36,520 nt of DNA from a virus, in IMG/VR virus record IMGVR_UViG_3300040808_001641, positions 1-36,520 of that record; one strand, 5' to 3'. Below, piece by piece: positions 12,903 through 20,639 of the stretch (position 1 is its first letter; the number at the start of each line of letters is the position of its first letter). Position numbers and translations under genes: made by a program. The notes beneath the pieces were generated by a model. It made no database searches. It was not told the DNA's origin and was given only the letters and a program-made list of their open reading frames with translations.

Positions 12903-13138
12903 TCCCTCTCGAGATTGCCAAGAAACTGAACATCCACGTCCATACACCGGAAACGATGGAGGCCATCCAAGCCTACGCAGAGTGGCGGATGGAACAGATC
13001 AAAGAATACCTCACGAGCGAGACTGACCCTCGTCGGATTGCAGTCCTGCAAGGCCAGTATCGTGAGGCCAACCAGCTTACGCAGCTCAAGGCTATGGTCG
13101 AAGAAGCGGCCAAGCAAGCTCGTAAAAGTGCCACTTAA
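12899..13138 (+). CDS. Small helical virion-block protein
   Basis: A 79-residue, mostly helical protein starting MIPLEIAKKLNIHVHTPETM. ATGA overlap with the HExxH gene shows translational coupling. Repeated Glu, Gln and Lys suggest a coiled coil in the second half. No family is recognised. It probably assists head assembly, from context only. Confidence 0.65.
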   Translation: MIPLEIAKKLNIHVHTPETMEAIQAYAEWRMEQIKEYLTSETDPRRIAVLQGQYREANQLTQLKAMVEEAAKQARKSAT

Positions 13139-13181
13139 CAGTTGGGCCACCCGGCACACCCGGCCCCCATTGGAGTAACCC

Positions 13182-13994
13182 ATGCCTAAATACAAGAACG
13201 CCTTCTTTGCAGATTTGGACAAAGACGATGAAGACAACACCGATCTGACTCAGGGTACTCCTGACCCGGTCCAGAACTACGATCCCGACGCTGCAACAGA
13301 CCCAGCACCGTCCACAGATGGTGTAGATTGGGAGAAGCGTTACAGCGACCTACGACGCTACCAGCAGACTGAGCGTGAGACCTTGATGAACGAGAACTCC
13401 GAACTCAAGCGTAAAGTGGAGGAAGCCGCGAAAGAGCAGATCAAACTCCCGAAGACTAAGGAAGAGATCGAGGCTTGGACTCAGAAGTACCCAGAAGTCG
13501 CTGCAGTCGTGGATACCATCGCTCGTATGCGGGCTGCAGAGGTGGCGGAACAGACCGGAGAGAGTCTGAAAGAGCTGAAGCGCAAAGAAGAAGAATCCCG
13601 CCGTCGCACGGCCTATCAGGAGCTTCTGGAGCTTCACCCCGACTTTGAGACGATCCGCTCTGATCAGAAGTTTAAGGATTGGGTGGCTGAACAGCCTGCC
13701 TACATCTACGACGCCTTGTATAAGAACGCGACCGACGTCCGGGCTGCAGCTCGTGCAATCGATCTGTACAAGGTTGATGCGAAGATCGCTTCCAAACCGA
13801 AGAAGAAGTCCAATCCGGACGCAGACGCAGCTCGTGATGTTGCTTCTGGCGGTTCCTCGGCACCAACTGGTAAGAACACCCCGAAGTGGTCTGACAGCAA
13901 GGTGGATGCTCTGTCCGACGCCGAATACGACAAGTATGAGGCCGAAATCGACGAGGCCCGCCGCACAGGGAACTATATTTACGACCTGACGTAA
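13182..13994 (+). CDS. Capsid scaffolding protein
   Basis: A 270-residue acidic and helical protein before the major capsid gene, as expected of a scaffold. The N-terminal 45 residues are acidic and disordered (FADLDKDDEDNTD). A long coiled-coil region (about 50-165) is rich in Glu, Lys and Arg. A Lys/Ser/Gly-rich linker and an amphipathic C-terminal helix (VDALSDAEYDKYEAEIDEAR) end the protein; C-terminal helices of scaffolds often contact the coat protein. GGAG precedes the ATG by 8 bases. It is separated from the capsid gene by the tRNA region, which is unusual. Confidence 0.8.
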   Translation: MPKYKNAFFADLDKDDEDNTDLTQGTPDPVQNYDPDAATDPAPSTDGVDWEKRYSDLRRYQQTERETLMNENSELKRKVEEAAKEQIKLPKTKEEIEAWTQKYPEVAAVVDTIARMRAAEVAEQTGESLKELKRKEEESRRRTAYQELLELHPDFETIRSDQKFKDWVAEQPAYIYDALYKNATDVRAAARAIDLYKVDAKIASKPKKKSNPDADAARDVASGGSSAPTGKNTPKWSDSKVDALSDAEYDKYEAEIDEARRTGNYIYDLT

Positions 13995-14002
13995 AAAAGT
14001 TC

Positions 14003-14031
14003 TTGCAATGTTACCTTAGTTGGTGTTATAA
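14003..14031 (+). promoter_or_regulatory. Sigma70-like promoter upstream of the tRNA region
   Basis: TTGCAA (14003-14008), a 17-base spacer and TTATAA (14026-14031). GTTACCTTAG lies at 14010-14019 inside the spacer. It starts 9 bases after the scaffold stop. Confidence 0.75.
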
Positions 14032-14037
14032 CAGCTA

Positions 14038-14125
14038 CATCGACGACGTGACATTGTCTCCCTAACTGACCGGGGCCTCTTGTAGGTTTCCTTCCTTTCC
14101 CTACTACGCCCCGGTTCTCTTTTTT
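14038..14125 (+). ncRNA. Possible short RNA or attenuator leader
   Basis: The predicted transcript from the promoter at 14003 reaches a strong terminator after about 88 bases, with no coding sequence. It might be a small RNA, or a leader ended by the terminator until antitermination. Confidence 0.35.
14069..14125 (+). terminator. Strong terminator before tRNA-Asn
   Basis: ACCGGGGC (14069-14076) pairs with GCCCCGGT (14108-14115); GTAGG/CCTAC (14082 and 14100) can form an inner stem. TCTCTTTTTT follows. The last T is the first base of the tRNA. Confidence 0.8.
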
Positions 14126-14200
14126 GCTTAGTAGCTCAGTAGGTAGAGCATCTGATTGTTAATTGGGCGGTCGTAGGTTCGAACCCTACCTAAGCAGCCA
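14125..14200 (+). tRNA. tRNA-Asn (GTT)
   Basis: A complete cloverleaf. Acceptor TGCTTAG pairs with CTAAGCA, then G and encoded CCA. D stem GCTC/GAGC, anticodon stem TCTGA/TTGGG with loop TTGTTAA (anticodon GTT), T stem GTAGG/CCTAC with TTCGAAC loop. The first pair is U-A, which is unusual but compatible. Confidence 0.93.
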
Positions 14201-14220
14201 ACCAACACAGACGACCTCCA

Positions 14221-14622
14221 TTGCATTTCCAAACTTTTAAGCAGCAAGGCGACTACGGTGTGGGTCAAGCAATAGCATGGTTCACATCTCAGGGAATGAC
14301 AGTGAGTCTCCCTCTTACAGACTCTCAAGATTATGACCTAGTTGTCGGTCAGTCCGGAGAGTCTCTACAGAGAGTACAGATTAAGACTACTAATCAGGTC
14401 ACCCCAAGCGGGGCATATAAGGCTCAGTTTCTTGTATGCGGCGGTAATCGTTCTGGTACAGGGGTAAAAAAATACCTGACTAACTCCCCTGACATAGACG
14501 TCTTTTTGGTAATTACCGGGGAAAGTAAGGGATACTTAATACCCAGAAAAGATATTGAAGGTCGTTCTAACTTGAACCTGTCTGGCCCCAACAACTTAGG
14601 CGAACAATATCGTCTTTGGTGA
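14221..14622 (+). CDS. PD-(D/E)XK homing-type endonuclease between tRNA genes
   Basis: A 133-residue protein with GDYGVGQAIAWFTSQGMTVS, DSQDYDLVV (Asp 39) and RVQIKTT (Gln 53 and Lys 55). This is the pattern of the PD-(D/E)XK family typified by the group I intron endonuclease I-Ssp6803I (the PDDEXK_5-type family), in which Q-x-K replaces E-x-K. Catalytic chemistry is metal-dependent DNA cleavage. The start appears to be TTG at 14221. Codon use and base composition (many A/T-ending codons) differ from the neighbouring structural genes, suggesting transfer. Both flanking tRNAs are intact, so it is free-standing, not intron-borne. Confidence 0.75.
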   Translation: MHFQTFKQQGDYGVGQAIAWFTSQGMTVSLPLTDSQDYDLVVGQSGESLQRVQIKTTNQVTPSGAYKAQFLVCGGNRSGTGVKKYLTNSPDIDVFLVITGESKGYLIPRKDIEGRSNLNLSGPNNLGEQYRLW

Positions 14623-14639
14623 AGCTGCAAACCCATTAC

Positions 14640-14713
14640 GGGGGTGTAGCTGAGTGGCATAGCAGCGGTCTCCAAAACCGCGAACGGGGGTTCGATTCCC
14701 TCCACCCCCGCCA
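14640..14713 (+). tRNA. tRNA-Trp (CCA)
   Basis: A complete cloverleaf. Acceptor GGGGGTG pairs with CACCCCC, then G and encoded CCA. Anticodon stem GCGGT/ACCGC with loop CTCCAAA (anticodon CCA). T stem GGGGG/TCCCTC region with TTCGATT loop. Confidence 0.93.
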
Positions 14714-14725
14714 ATCTTCTCCAGT

Positions 14726-14799
14726 AAGTCTCTTTGAGGTCTAGGCCGTTACCCGCGTAGCGAAAACGGCGACAGAGACTTTCTCGAGCAGATGCTCGA
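14726..14799 (+). ncRNA. Structured RNA element after tRNA-Trp
   Basis: Three consistent stems: AAGTCTCT (14726-14733) with AGAGACTT (14774-14781), enclosing GCCGTT (14745-14750) with AACGGC (14765-14770), followed by TCGAGC (14784-14789) with GCTCGA (14794-14799). There is no convincing gene. It may be a leader or processing structure ahead of the capsid gene. Confidence 0.45.
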
Positions 14800-15049
14800 T
14801 TTCCACCACGCTGGCATGTTCTCGCGTCAGCACCTTCTGGATTTCGGTCCAGTCGTAACAAAGACGAGCCGGTTAATCCCTACCTCGTCGCCCTCCCCCA
14901 CAACAGAAAGAACACGAAGACCAGACGACAGGTCCACCAGTGACCCCGGCCCGGTTTCACCGACACCCGGATCAGTTACTGCCACTCTGACCGTCCTCTT
15001 CCGTGACCTGATGAACGCCCTCAACAGAGGGTTTTTGCCTAATCACTAG
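14792..15049 (+). CDS. Doubtful 85-codon reading frame before the capsid gene
   Basis: The frame begins in the hairpin at 14784-14799 without a visible Shine-Dalgarno and encodes a Pro, Thr and Ser-rich protein starting MLDFHHAGMFSRQHLLDFGP. A terminator (15018-15036) lies inside its 3' end, which argues against a normal gene, although it could be translated from the tRNA-region transcript. Some phages encode a decoration protein here, but I see no family match. Confidence 0.25.
   Translation: MLDFHHAGMFSRQHLLDFGPVVTKTSRLIPTSSPSPTTERTRRPDDRSTSDPGPVSPTPGSVTATLTVLFRDLMNALNRGFLPNH
15018..15036 (+). terminator. Terminator before the capsid gene
   Basis: CCCTC-AACA-GAGGG followed by TTTTT. The stem is short but GC-rich, with a clean T-tract. 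Partial read-through could set capsid expression, unless an unseen promoter lies downstream. Confidence 0.7.
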
Positions 15050-15061
15050 AGGAATATCAAA

Positions 15062-16117
15062 ATGGCATTTCCAGCAGAAGCAGGCCACACGAACCTGCCA
15101 AACGGTAACTGGTCCCCGACCATCTTCTCGCGCAAAGCTCAGAAAGCTTTCCGGAAGACTTCGGTTGTTCAGGACATTACCAACACCGACTACATGGGCG
15201 AGATTGCCAGCTACGGTGACTCGGTCGAAATCATCAAAGAGCCGGATATCGAAGTGAAGTCCCTCAAGCGGGGTACTAACATCGTGACTCAGGCACTGGA
15301 CGACGCTGCGTTCAAACTGGTCGTTGATCAGGCGAACTACTTCTCGTTCTCTCTGCAGGACATCGAAAAGGCCCACAGCCACGTCAACTGGATGGAGCTG
15401 GCTACCGATCAGGCCGGTTACAAAATGACCGACCACTTCGACAAAGAAGTTCTGGGTTACGGTGCTGGCTACGAGCTTGACGGTAGCGGCGATTGGATCG
15501 CCCGTACTGCGGCCAACGGCACCAAAGCAAACGCTCTGGCAGGTGCTGACGAACTTCTGGCGGCAAACAAGCTGGACATCACCAACTTCGGTGGTTCTGA
15601 CCTCGGCGTTGAAGCTGGCCCGACCTCGATCCCGGTTGCTCCGGGCGGCGGTTCTGGTGCTGTTACTTCTCTGTTGGCCATCCTGAACCGTATGAAGCGG
15701 ATCATGGATCAGCGTAACATCCCGACTGAAGGTCGCTGGGTTGTTATCGATCCGATTGCGATGGAAGTTCTGGGCGACGAAGACAGCAAGCTGATCAACG
15801 CCGATTGGGGTGGTGAAGGCGAAGTCCGTAACGGTCGTCTGCCGAACCGCATCCGTGGCTTCCGCGTCTACCAGTCGAACAACCTGCCGTACATCGGTAA
15901 TGGTGCCGACACCAACGCAGCTTCCGGTTCGGAAACGAACTACAACGTGATCATCGCCGGTCACGACTCGGCTATGGCGACTGCAGAACAGCTCTCGAAA
16001 ACCCAGCGTTTCGACAGCCCGACTCAGTTCGCAGAAGTCGTTCGCGGCATGCACCTCTACGGTCGTAAGATCCTGCGTCCGGAGGCTCTGGTCACGGCTG
16101 TCTGGAACCTCGCTTAA
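15062..16117 (+). CDS. Major capsid protein
   Basis: A 351-residue protein placed after the scaffold and before the tail genes. It has the HK97-fold style of phage coat proteins: an N-terminal region (MAFPAEAGHTNLPNGNWSPT), a long alpha-helix, a glycine-rich loop region (about 185-200) and a C-terminal domain ending in KILRPEALVTAVWNLA. There is no protease-type N-terminal propeptide, which fits a separate scaffold. GAGGAA precedes ATG. A strong terminator follows at 16135. Codon use is highly regular, as expected of a very highly expressed gene. Confidence 0.88.
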   Translation: MAFPAEAGHTNLPNGNWSPTIFSRKAQKAFRKTSVVQDITNTDYMGEIASYGDSVEIIKEPDIEVKSLKRGTNIVTQALDDAAFKLVVDQANYFSFSLQDIEKAHSHVNWMELATDQAGYKMTDHFDKEVLGYGAGYELDGSGDWIARTAANGTKANALAGADELLAANKLDITNFGGSDLGVEAGPTSIPVAPGGGSGAVTSLLAILNRMKRIMDQRNIPTEGRWVVIDPIAMEVLGDEDSKLINADWGGEGEVRNGRLPNRIRGFRVYQSNNLPYIGNGADTNAASGSETNYNVIIAGHDSAMATAEQLSKTQRFDSPTQFAEVVRGMHLYGRKILRPEALVTAVWNLA

Positions 16118-16134
16118 TCTAAGCTAACCGAACT

Positions 16135-16166
16135 GGGGGTGTCTTTAACTAGACGCCCCCTTTCTG
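16135..16166 (+). terminator. Terminator after the capsid gene
   Basis: GGGGGTGTCT-TTAACT-AGACGCCCCC followed by TTTCT. It probably lowers read-through into the tail genes after high capsid transcription. Confidence 0.8.
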
Positions 16167-16182
16167 TCTTCCGGAGCCAGAA

Positions 16183-16866
16183 ATGTCCTATACCTACCTG
16201 TCACTCTGCAATGACGTTCTTCGCCGTATCAACGAGGTGGAGATCCCGTCGGCAGAGTTTTCTTCTGTAAGGGGTATTCAATCCCTAGCCAAGGACGCGG
16301 TTCAGGATACTCTGGATCGTATCAACCACCAAGAATTCGAATGGCCGTGGAACCATACCCACGTCACTCAGGCCCTAACACCCGGTCAGGTCGATTACAA
16401 CTTCGGGGATAACATCAAAATCCCGGAATGGGACAGCTTCCTGCTCGTGTCTGAGGATGGCTCTGTCGTAGACCCGCTGTCCTTCATGCCAAGGGAAAAG
16501 TGGTACACGCAGGGTCGGGCGGCAGATATTCAGGCCGGTAACCTTGGTCGGGGACAACCTCAGTATGTCTTCCAAAACTCTGACCGTGGCTTTGGTGTCA
16601 CCCCTTCTCCGAACGGGGCCTATTCCGTCCGCTTTGAGGCTTACGAGAAGCGTCAGGAGCTGGTCCTCCCCGGTGATGTTCCTCGTGTTCCTTTCGAGTT
16701 CCGGCATGTGATCGTCTCTGGTGCTTTGTATCACCTCTACATGTTCAAGGATAACACGGAACAGGCTGCATTCACCGATCAGCAGTTCCGAGACGGGGTC
16801 AAGAACATGCAGACCCTGTATATCAACCAATTCCCCCACATCTACCCCACCCGCAAGATTGGATAA
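16183..16866 (+). CDS. Head-tail adaptor / tail tube protein (T7 gp11-like)
   Basis: A 227-residue protein directly after the capsid gene. The first part (LCNDVLRRINEVEIPSAEF) resembles the helical adaptor fold of podovirus tail tube A proteins that bind the portal ring. A beta-rich middle, then a helical end (IVSGALYHLYMFKDNTEQAA) follow. A GGAG Shine-Dalgarno lies upstream. The next gene begins 3 bases after the stop. Confidence 0.72.
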   Translation: MSYTYLSLCNDVLRRINEVEIPSAEFSSVRGIQSLAKDAVQDTLDRINHQEFEWPWNHTHVTQALTPGQVDYNFGDNIKIPEWDSFLLVSEDGSVVDPLSFMPREKWYTQGRAADIQAGNLGRGQPQYVFQNSDRGFGVTPSPNGAYSVRFEAYEKRQELVLPGDVPRVPFEFRHVIVSGALYHLYMFKDNTEQAAFTDQQFRDGVKNMQTLYINQFPHIYPTRKIG

Positions 16867-16869
16867 GAC

Positions 16870-18486
16870 GTGCCGGATCGTATCGACGCCTTCAAAGTGA
16901 TCTGCGAAGGAGGCCTGAACTCCAACGAGCATCACCTCGATATGTCTGACCGGTCCCCCGGTGCAGCAACCCTGTTGGTGAACTTTGAGCCGTCCATCTT
17001 TGGCGGCTATCGTCGTCTTGAGGGGTATGGCCCCTTCGATCCTGATTATCCGTCTGTAGGCGACGCCACAGCAGAAGGCCCTGTCCTCTGTGCCACCTAT
17101 TTCAGCAACCGGGGCATCGGCCTTCCTTACGTGATCGCAGCCCGGAAAGACGTCGGCGCAGCCACCTATTCCCTCTGGAAGCATACTCCTCTCGTGGGGT
17201 GGTCGAAGATGGCATCCCCTGCCCAAGGCAGGAACATGTCGGCCTCCGGTCGCACCGTTTCACGTATCCGGTTTGAGGAATTCGACTTCGGCGCTGGTCC
17301 TGAAATGGTTTTCGTCGATGGCGTGAACCCGGCCCTTCACTTCGACGGTACAACTTGGACAGAACTGGACCTTGCCACCGCAGGCGACCAGATGATCACT
17401 GCACCCACCATCGTGAAGGTCTTCGAAGATCACGTCTTCCTTGGTGCCGGTGTCAATGCGTCTATCCTCTGTCATTCTGCCCCTCGTGATGCCAAGGATT
17501 TCACTGCAGCGTCTGGCGGGGGCCAGATCCCTGTCGGCTTCTCTCTCGTCCAGATTTACCCTTTCCGGGATGATTTGTTTGTCTTCGGCACCTCGGCAAT
17601 CAAGCGTATCGAAGTAGGCTCAAGTGGGGATTTCCTGTTGAAGCAGGTTACCTCCAACGTGGGCTGTATCGCTCGAGACAGCGTCGAAGAAATCGGTGGT
17701 GACCTTGTCTTCCTGTCGGCTGACGGCTTCCGCCCTGTTGCTGGTACAAGCCGCATCGGTGACGTTGAGCTGGAGACTATCTCTAAGCCGATCCAAGGCC
17801 TCCTTCTGGACATTATCAACAACCAAGATCTGGACGCGATGGTGTCTGTCGCTGTCCGGTCCAAATCCCAATACCGCCTGTTCTATGGCGGGGACGACGA
17901 GACCGTAGAAGAGACCTACGGCATTCTCGGCGGTCTTACATTTCGTGGAGGTCAGATTGCGTGGGAGTTTGCCGAAACTAAGGGTATTAGGGCGTCTTGC
18001 ACGTCGTCTCAGTACCTTGGGACCGAGGAAGTGGTTCTCCACGGTGACTATGATGGTAACCTTTTCCGTCAGGAACAGGGAACGAATTTTAACGGAACTC
18101 CGATACTCGCTGTATACGCCACCCCTTTCCTAGACTTTGGCGACACAGAAATTCGGAAGACCTACCGCAAGCTGAACGTCTTTGTTCGTGCGGAAGGCCC
18201 GTTCAACCTCTTCCTTAACATCCGGTTCAATTGGGGCGAAGGCGATGTCTCTGTCCCGGTCGGTTACTCTGGATCGATCACAGGATCGCCCACGGTCTAT
18301 GGCGGTCGATCTGTGACTTTCGATGGCGAGAACATCGTCTACGGGGGTGTTTCCCCGGTCTACGAGCAGAACATCCAAGGCTCCGGACGTGCAGCGCAGG
18401 CCACCTTCATCTGCACCGAAGACTGCGAACCCTTCTCTATTCAGGGCTGCGTCTGGGAGTTCTCTACAGCAGGAAAACGTGAATAA
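16870..18486 (+). CDS. Tail nozzle / tail tube B-like protein
   Basis: A 538-residue, beta-rich protein starting at GTG (PDRIDAFKVICEGGLNSNEHH preceded by Met), 3 bases after the adaptor. The spacing of Gly, Asp and aromatic residues (DHVFLGAGVN, RDDLFVFGTS, YRLFYGGDDE) is that of repeated propeller blades, as in the nozzle protein below the adaptor in short-tailed phages. It would form the distal tube from which DNA leaves. The stop overlaps the next start (TAATG). A GTG start is inferred; there is no other start nearby. Confidence 0.7.
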   Translation: MPDRIDAFKVICEGGLNSNEHHLDMSDRSPGAATLLVNFEPSIFGGYRRLEGYGPFDPDYPSVGDATAEGPVLCATYFSNRGIGLPYVIAARKDVGAATYSLWKHTPLVGWSKMASPAQGRNMSASGRTVSRIRFEEFDFGAGPEMVFVDGVNPALHFDGTTWTELDLATAGDQMITAPTIVKVFEDHVFLGAGVNASILCHSAPRDAKDFTAASGGGQIPVGFSLVQIYPFRDDLFVFGTSAIKRIEVGSSGDFLLKQVTSNVGCIARDSVEEIGGDLVFLSADGFRPVAGTSRIGDVELETISKPIQGLLLDIINNQDLDAMVSVAVRSKSQYRLFYGGDDETVEETYGILGGLTFRGGQIAWEFAETKGIRASCTSSQYLGTEEVVLHGDYDGNLFRQEQGTNFNGTPILAVYATPFLDFGDTEIRKTYRKLNVFVRAEGPFNLFLNIRFNWGEGDVSVPVGYSGSITGSPTVYGGRSVTFDGENIVYGGVSPVYEQNIQGSGRAAQATFICTEDCEPFSIQGCVWEFSTAGKRE

Positions 18487-20639
18487 TGGCAGGATACGTC
18501 CGACAGTCTGCGGGGCAAATCGTCAACGGACAGCCCGTTGTAGCCCCTCCGATCAACAACGAATTTAACCAACTCCAAGATGCCTTCGACGGCACCGGAG
18601 GGCATGCCCATGACGGTACTACCGGCAATGGTCCGAAGATCAATCTGGCGACGTCTGTTGCTGGTTACCTTCCGGCTGCAAATGGTGGTACTGGCGTTCG
18701 CAACAACGCGACTGCGGTTACTGACCCGACCAACCTGATGGACACGACCCTTGGCTATGGCCCCGGTTCTATCTGGGTCAACACCTCTGGTTCCCGTATC
18801 TTTATCTGCCTATCTGGAGCTGCAAACGCTGCAGTCTGGGTTCAGGTCTTCTACAAGAGTACGACCGGCCACTTCCTGCCACAAACAACTGGTCTGGTCG
18901 ATCTTGGTTCGGATACCCAGCGTTTTCGTGACCTGTATATGTCTCGGGATGGCCGCTTTGGTCGTGACCTGTACATTAACGGATCGGCCACAATCCTCGG
19001 GACTCTGGCCGTTACCGGGGCCGTAACGCTGGGTGCGTTCTCCGCAACCAACGCTGACATTAACGGTGGTAACATCGACGCCACCCCGATTGGTGTCTCT
19101 GTGGCTTCCACTGTCCGTGGTACGGTTATCACTGCCCTGAACGGCTTTGTTGGCGACCTGATAGGAAACGTCACTGGTAACTTGACCGGCAACGTCACTG
19201 GTAACGTCACTGGTAACCTGACAGGCGACATCAACGGCAACGTCACGGGCGACATCACGTCGGCTGGTACATCCGTATTCAACAACGTCACGATCACCGG
19301 TCTTCTGGATATGTCGGCGGGTACGGCCAGCGGTATCACTGGTCTACCGACCCCGGTCAACCCGACTGACGCTGCCACCAAAGCTTATGTTGATGCCGGT
19401 ATCGCTGCCGTTCTGGATGCAGCTCCTGCAGCTCTGGACACCCTGAACGAGCTGGCTGCAGCCCTCGGGGACGATCCTAACTTTGCGACCACGATCACCA
19501 ATATGATTGGGACAAAGCTGTCTCTGTCTGGTGGTACGATGGCTGGCAACATCAGCATGGACGGCCTCTACCGAGTGATCAACCTGCCTGTGCCGGTCAA
19601 CCCTGCAGACGCAGCCACGAAGGCTTACGTAGACGCTGGTGATGCTCTCAAGGTGAATAAGGCCGGTGACACTATGACCGGTAACCTGTCGATGGGCGGG
19701 AACAAGGTCACCACAACAGCTGATCCGACTGCGCCAGAAGACTTGGCTCGGAAGGCTTACGTCGACTCCATCCTTGGTTCTGCCACTTCTGCTGCTACTT
19801 CTGCGTCCGAAGCTCAGACTTTCCGCAATCAAGCAGAAGGCTTCAAAGACGATGCAGCAGCCTCTGCTACGGCAGCTGACAACACTCGGGCTGCTATCGA
19901 CGCTGTCTACCTTGGGGTTAAGGCGGCTGATCCCGTCACCGACAACGAAGGCGGTCCTCTACAGATAGGTGCATGGTATCTGAATACGTCTGACGGACGT
20001 CCTCGCATTTACACCGCGTCTGGATGGTCCGGTGCTGTGTTTGACACGAACGGTGCATTGGTAGCTGCTAACAACCTGTCTGACCTTGCTGACCCGGCTG
20101 TAGCCCGTACTAACCTTGGTCTTGGCACGGCTGCTCTACAGCCTTCTACTGCGTTTGCTACAGCGGAGCAGGGTACGAAAGCTGACACAGCTCATGGCTG
20201 GGGTGACCATGCTTTGGCAGGTTACCTGACGTCTGTTGCAGCTATGGGTGGCTACGACGAGGCCGCTGCTGCACAGGTTCTTGAATGGACGGCCAGTGCC
20301 TTGGGTCTTACGACGCGCCGCATCAGAGAAGCTCTTGCACCCGTTACCATTCCCGGCACATCAAACTGGACGCCTGACTGGGGTGCGTTTCATACGGCAA
20401 ACTGGGTGATTACAGACAACCGGACAATCAACAACCCCACTAATGTTTTGGTTGGGGAAACCAAGCATGTCTATATCAAGAGTTCCTCAACAATTGCTCG
20501 GACTATTTTTTGGGGTTCGTATTACGAGGGAAACCTGCCGGATATTGCCGTGACAAACTCTAACTATATTCTGGTGTCCATGAAGGCGGAAACAACAACA
20601 AAGATCACGGTTTCCTTTGTTGAGATTGGAGGTGCCTGA
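18486..20639 (+). CDS. Tail fiber protein
   Basis: A 717-residue fiber-like protein. The N-terminus (MAGYVRQSAGQIVNGQPVVA) probably attaches to the tail. About residues 215-260 repeat a GNVTGN/GNLTGN motif, with tandem short DNA repeats at 19165-19260. The shaft repeats ATKAYVDAG and similar segments (about residues 298, 380 and 420), typical of trimeric phage fibers. A coiled-coil segment (about 430-475) precedes the C-terminal binding part. It is translated in overlap with the preceding gene and followed by a second adhesin by TGATG. It recognises the host surface. Confidence 0.88.
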   Translation: MAGYVRQSAGQIVNGQPVVAPPINNEFNQLQDAFDGTGGHAHDGTTGNGPKINLATSVAGYLPAANGGTGVRNNATAVTDPTNLMDTTLGYGPGSIWVNTSGSRIFICLSGAANAAVWVQVFYKSTTGHFLPQTTGLVDLGSDTQRFRDLYMSRDGRFGRDLYINGSATILGTLAVTGAVTLGAFSATNADINGGNIDATPIGVSVASTVRGTVITALNGFVGDLIGNVTGNLTGNVTGNVTGNLTGDINGNVTGDITSAGTSVFNNVTITGLLDMSAGTASGITGLPTPVNPTDAATKAYVDAGIAAVLDAAPAALDTLNELAAALGDDPNFATTITNMIGTKLSLSGGTMAGNISMDGLYRVINLPVPVNPADAATKAYVDAGDALKVNKAGDTMTGNLSMGGNKVTTTADPTAPEDLARKAYVDSILGSATSAATSASEAQTFRNQAEGFKDDAAASATAADNTRAAIDAVYLGVKAADPVTDNEGGPLQIGAWYLNTSDGRPRIYTASGWSGAVFDTNGALVAANNLSDLADPAVARTNLGLGTAALQPSTAFATAEQGTKADTAHGWGDHALAGYLTSVAAMGGYDEAAAAQVLEWTASALGLTTRRIREALAPVTIPGTSNWTPDWGAFHTANWVITDNRTINNPTNVLVGETKHVYIKSSSTIARTIFWGSYYEGNLPDIAVTNSNYILVSMKAETTTKITVSFVEIGGA

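Noticed and set aside
11547-12947. A 466-codon minus-strand open frame
   Set aside because: It lies opposite the portal gene and has no Shine-Dalgarno or recognisable domain. Its His/Val/Leu-rich composition is typical of the antisense of a GC-rich gene. The same applies to the long minus-strand frames at 7200-8054, 14972-16054, 23126-24082, 24122-25327, 27394-28203 and 30219-31196.
14125-14713. A group I or II intron in a tRNA gene
   Set aside because: Both tRNAs fold completely without interruption. The nuclease gene lies between them, so no intron is needed to explain it.
14424-14861. A 145-codon minus-strand frame with VEGIEPPFAVLETAAMPLSY
   Set aside because: This is the well-known spurious protein obtained by translating the antisense of a tRNA gene (here tRNA-Trp). 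The minus-strand frame at 14128-14328 is the same artefact for tRNA-Asn.
19165-19260. A CRISPR-like or satellite repeat in the fiber gene
   Set aside because: The repeats are short, imperfect and in frame, coding for GNVTGN/GNLTGN shaft motifs. They are a protein repeat, and no unique spacers exist.
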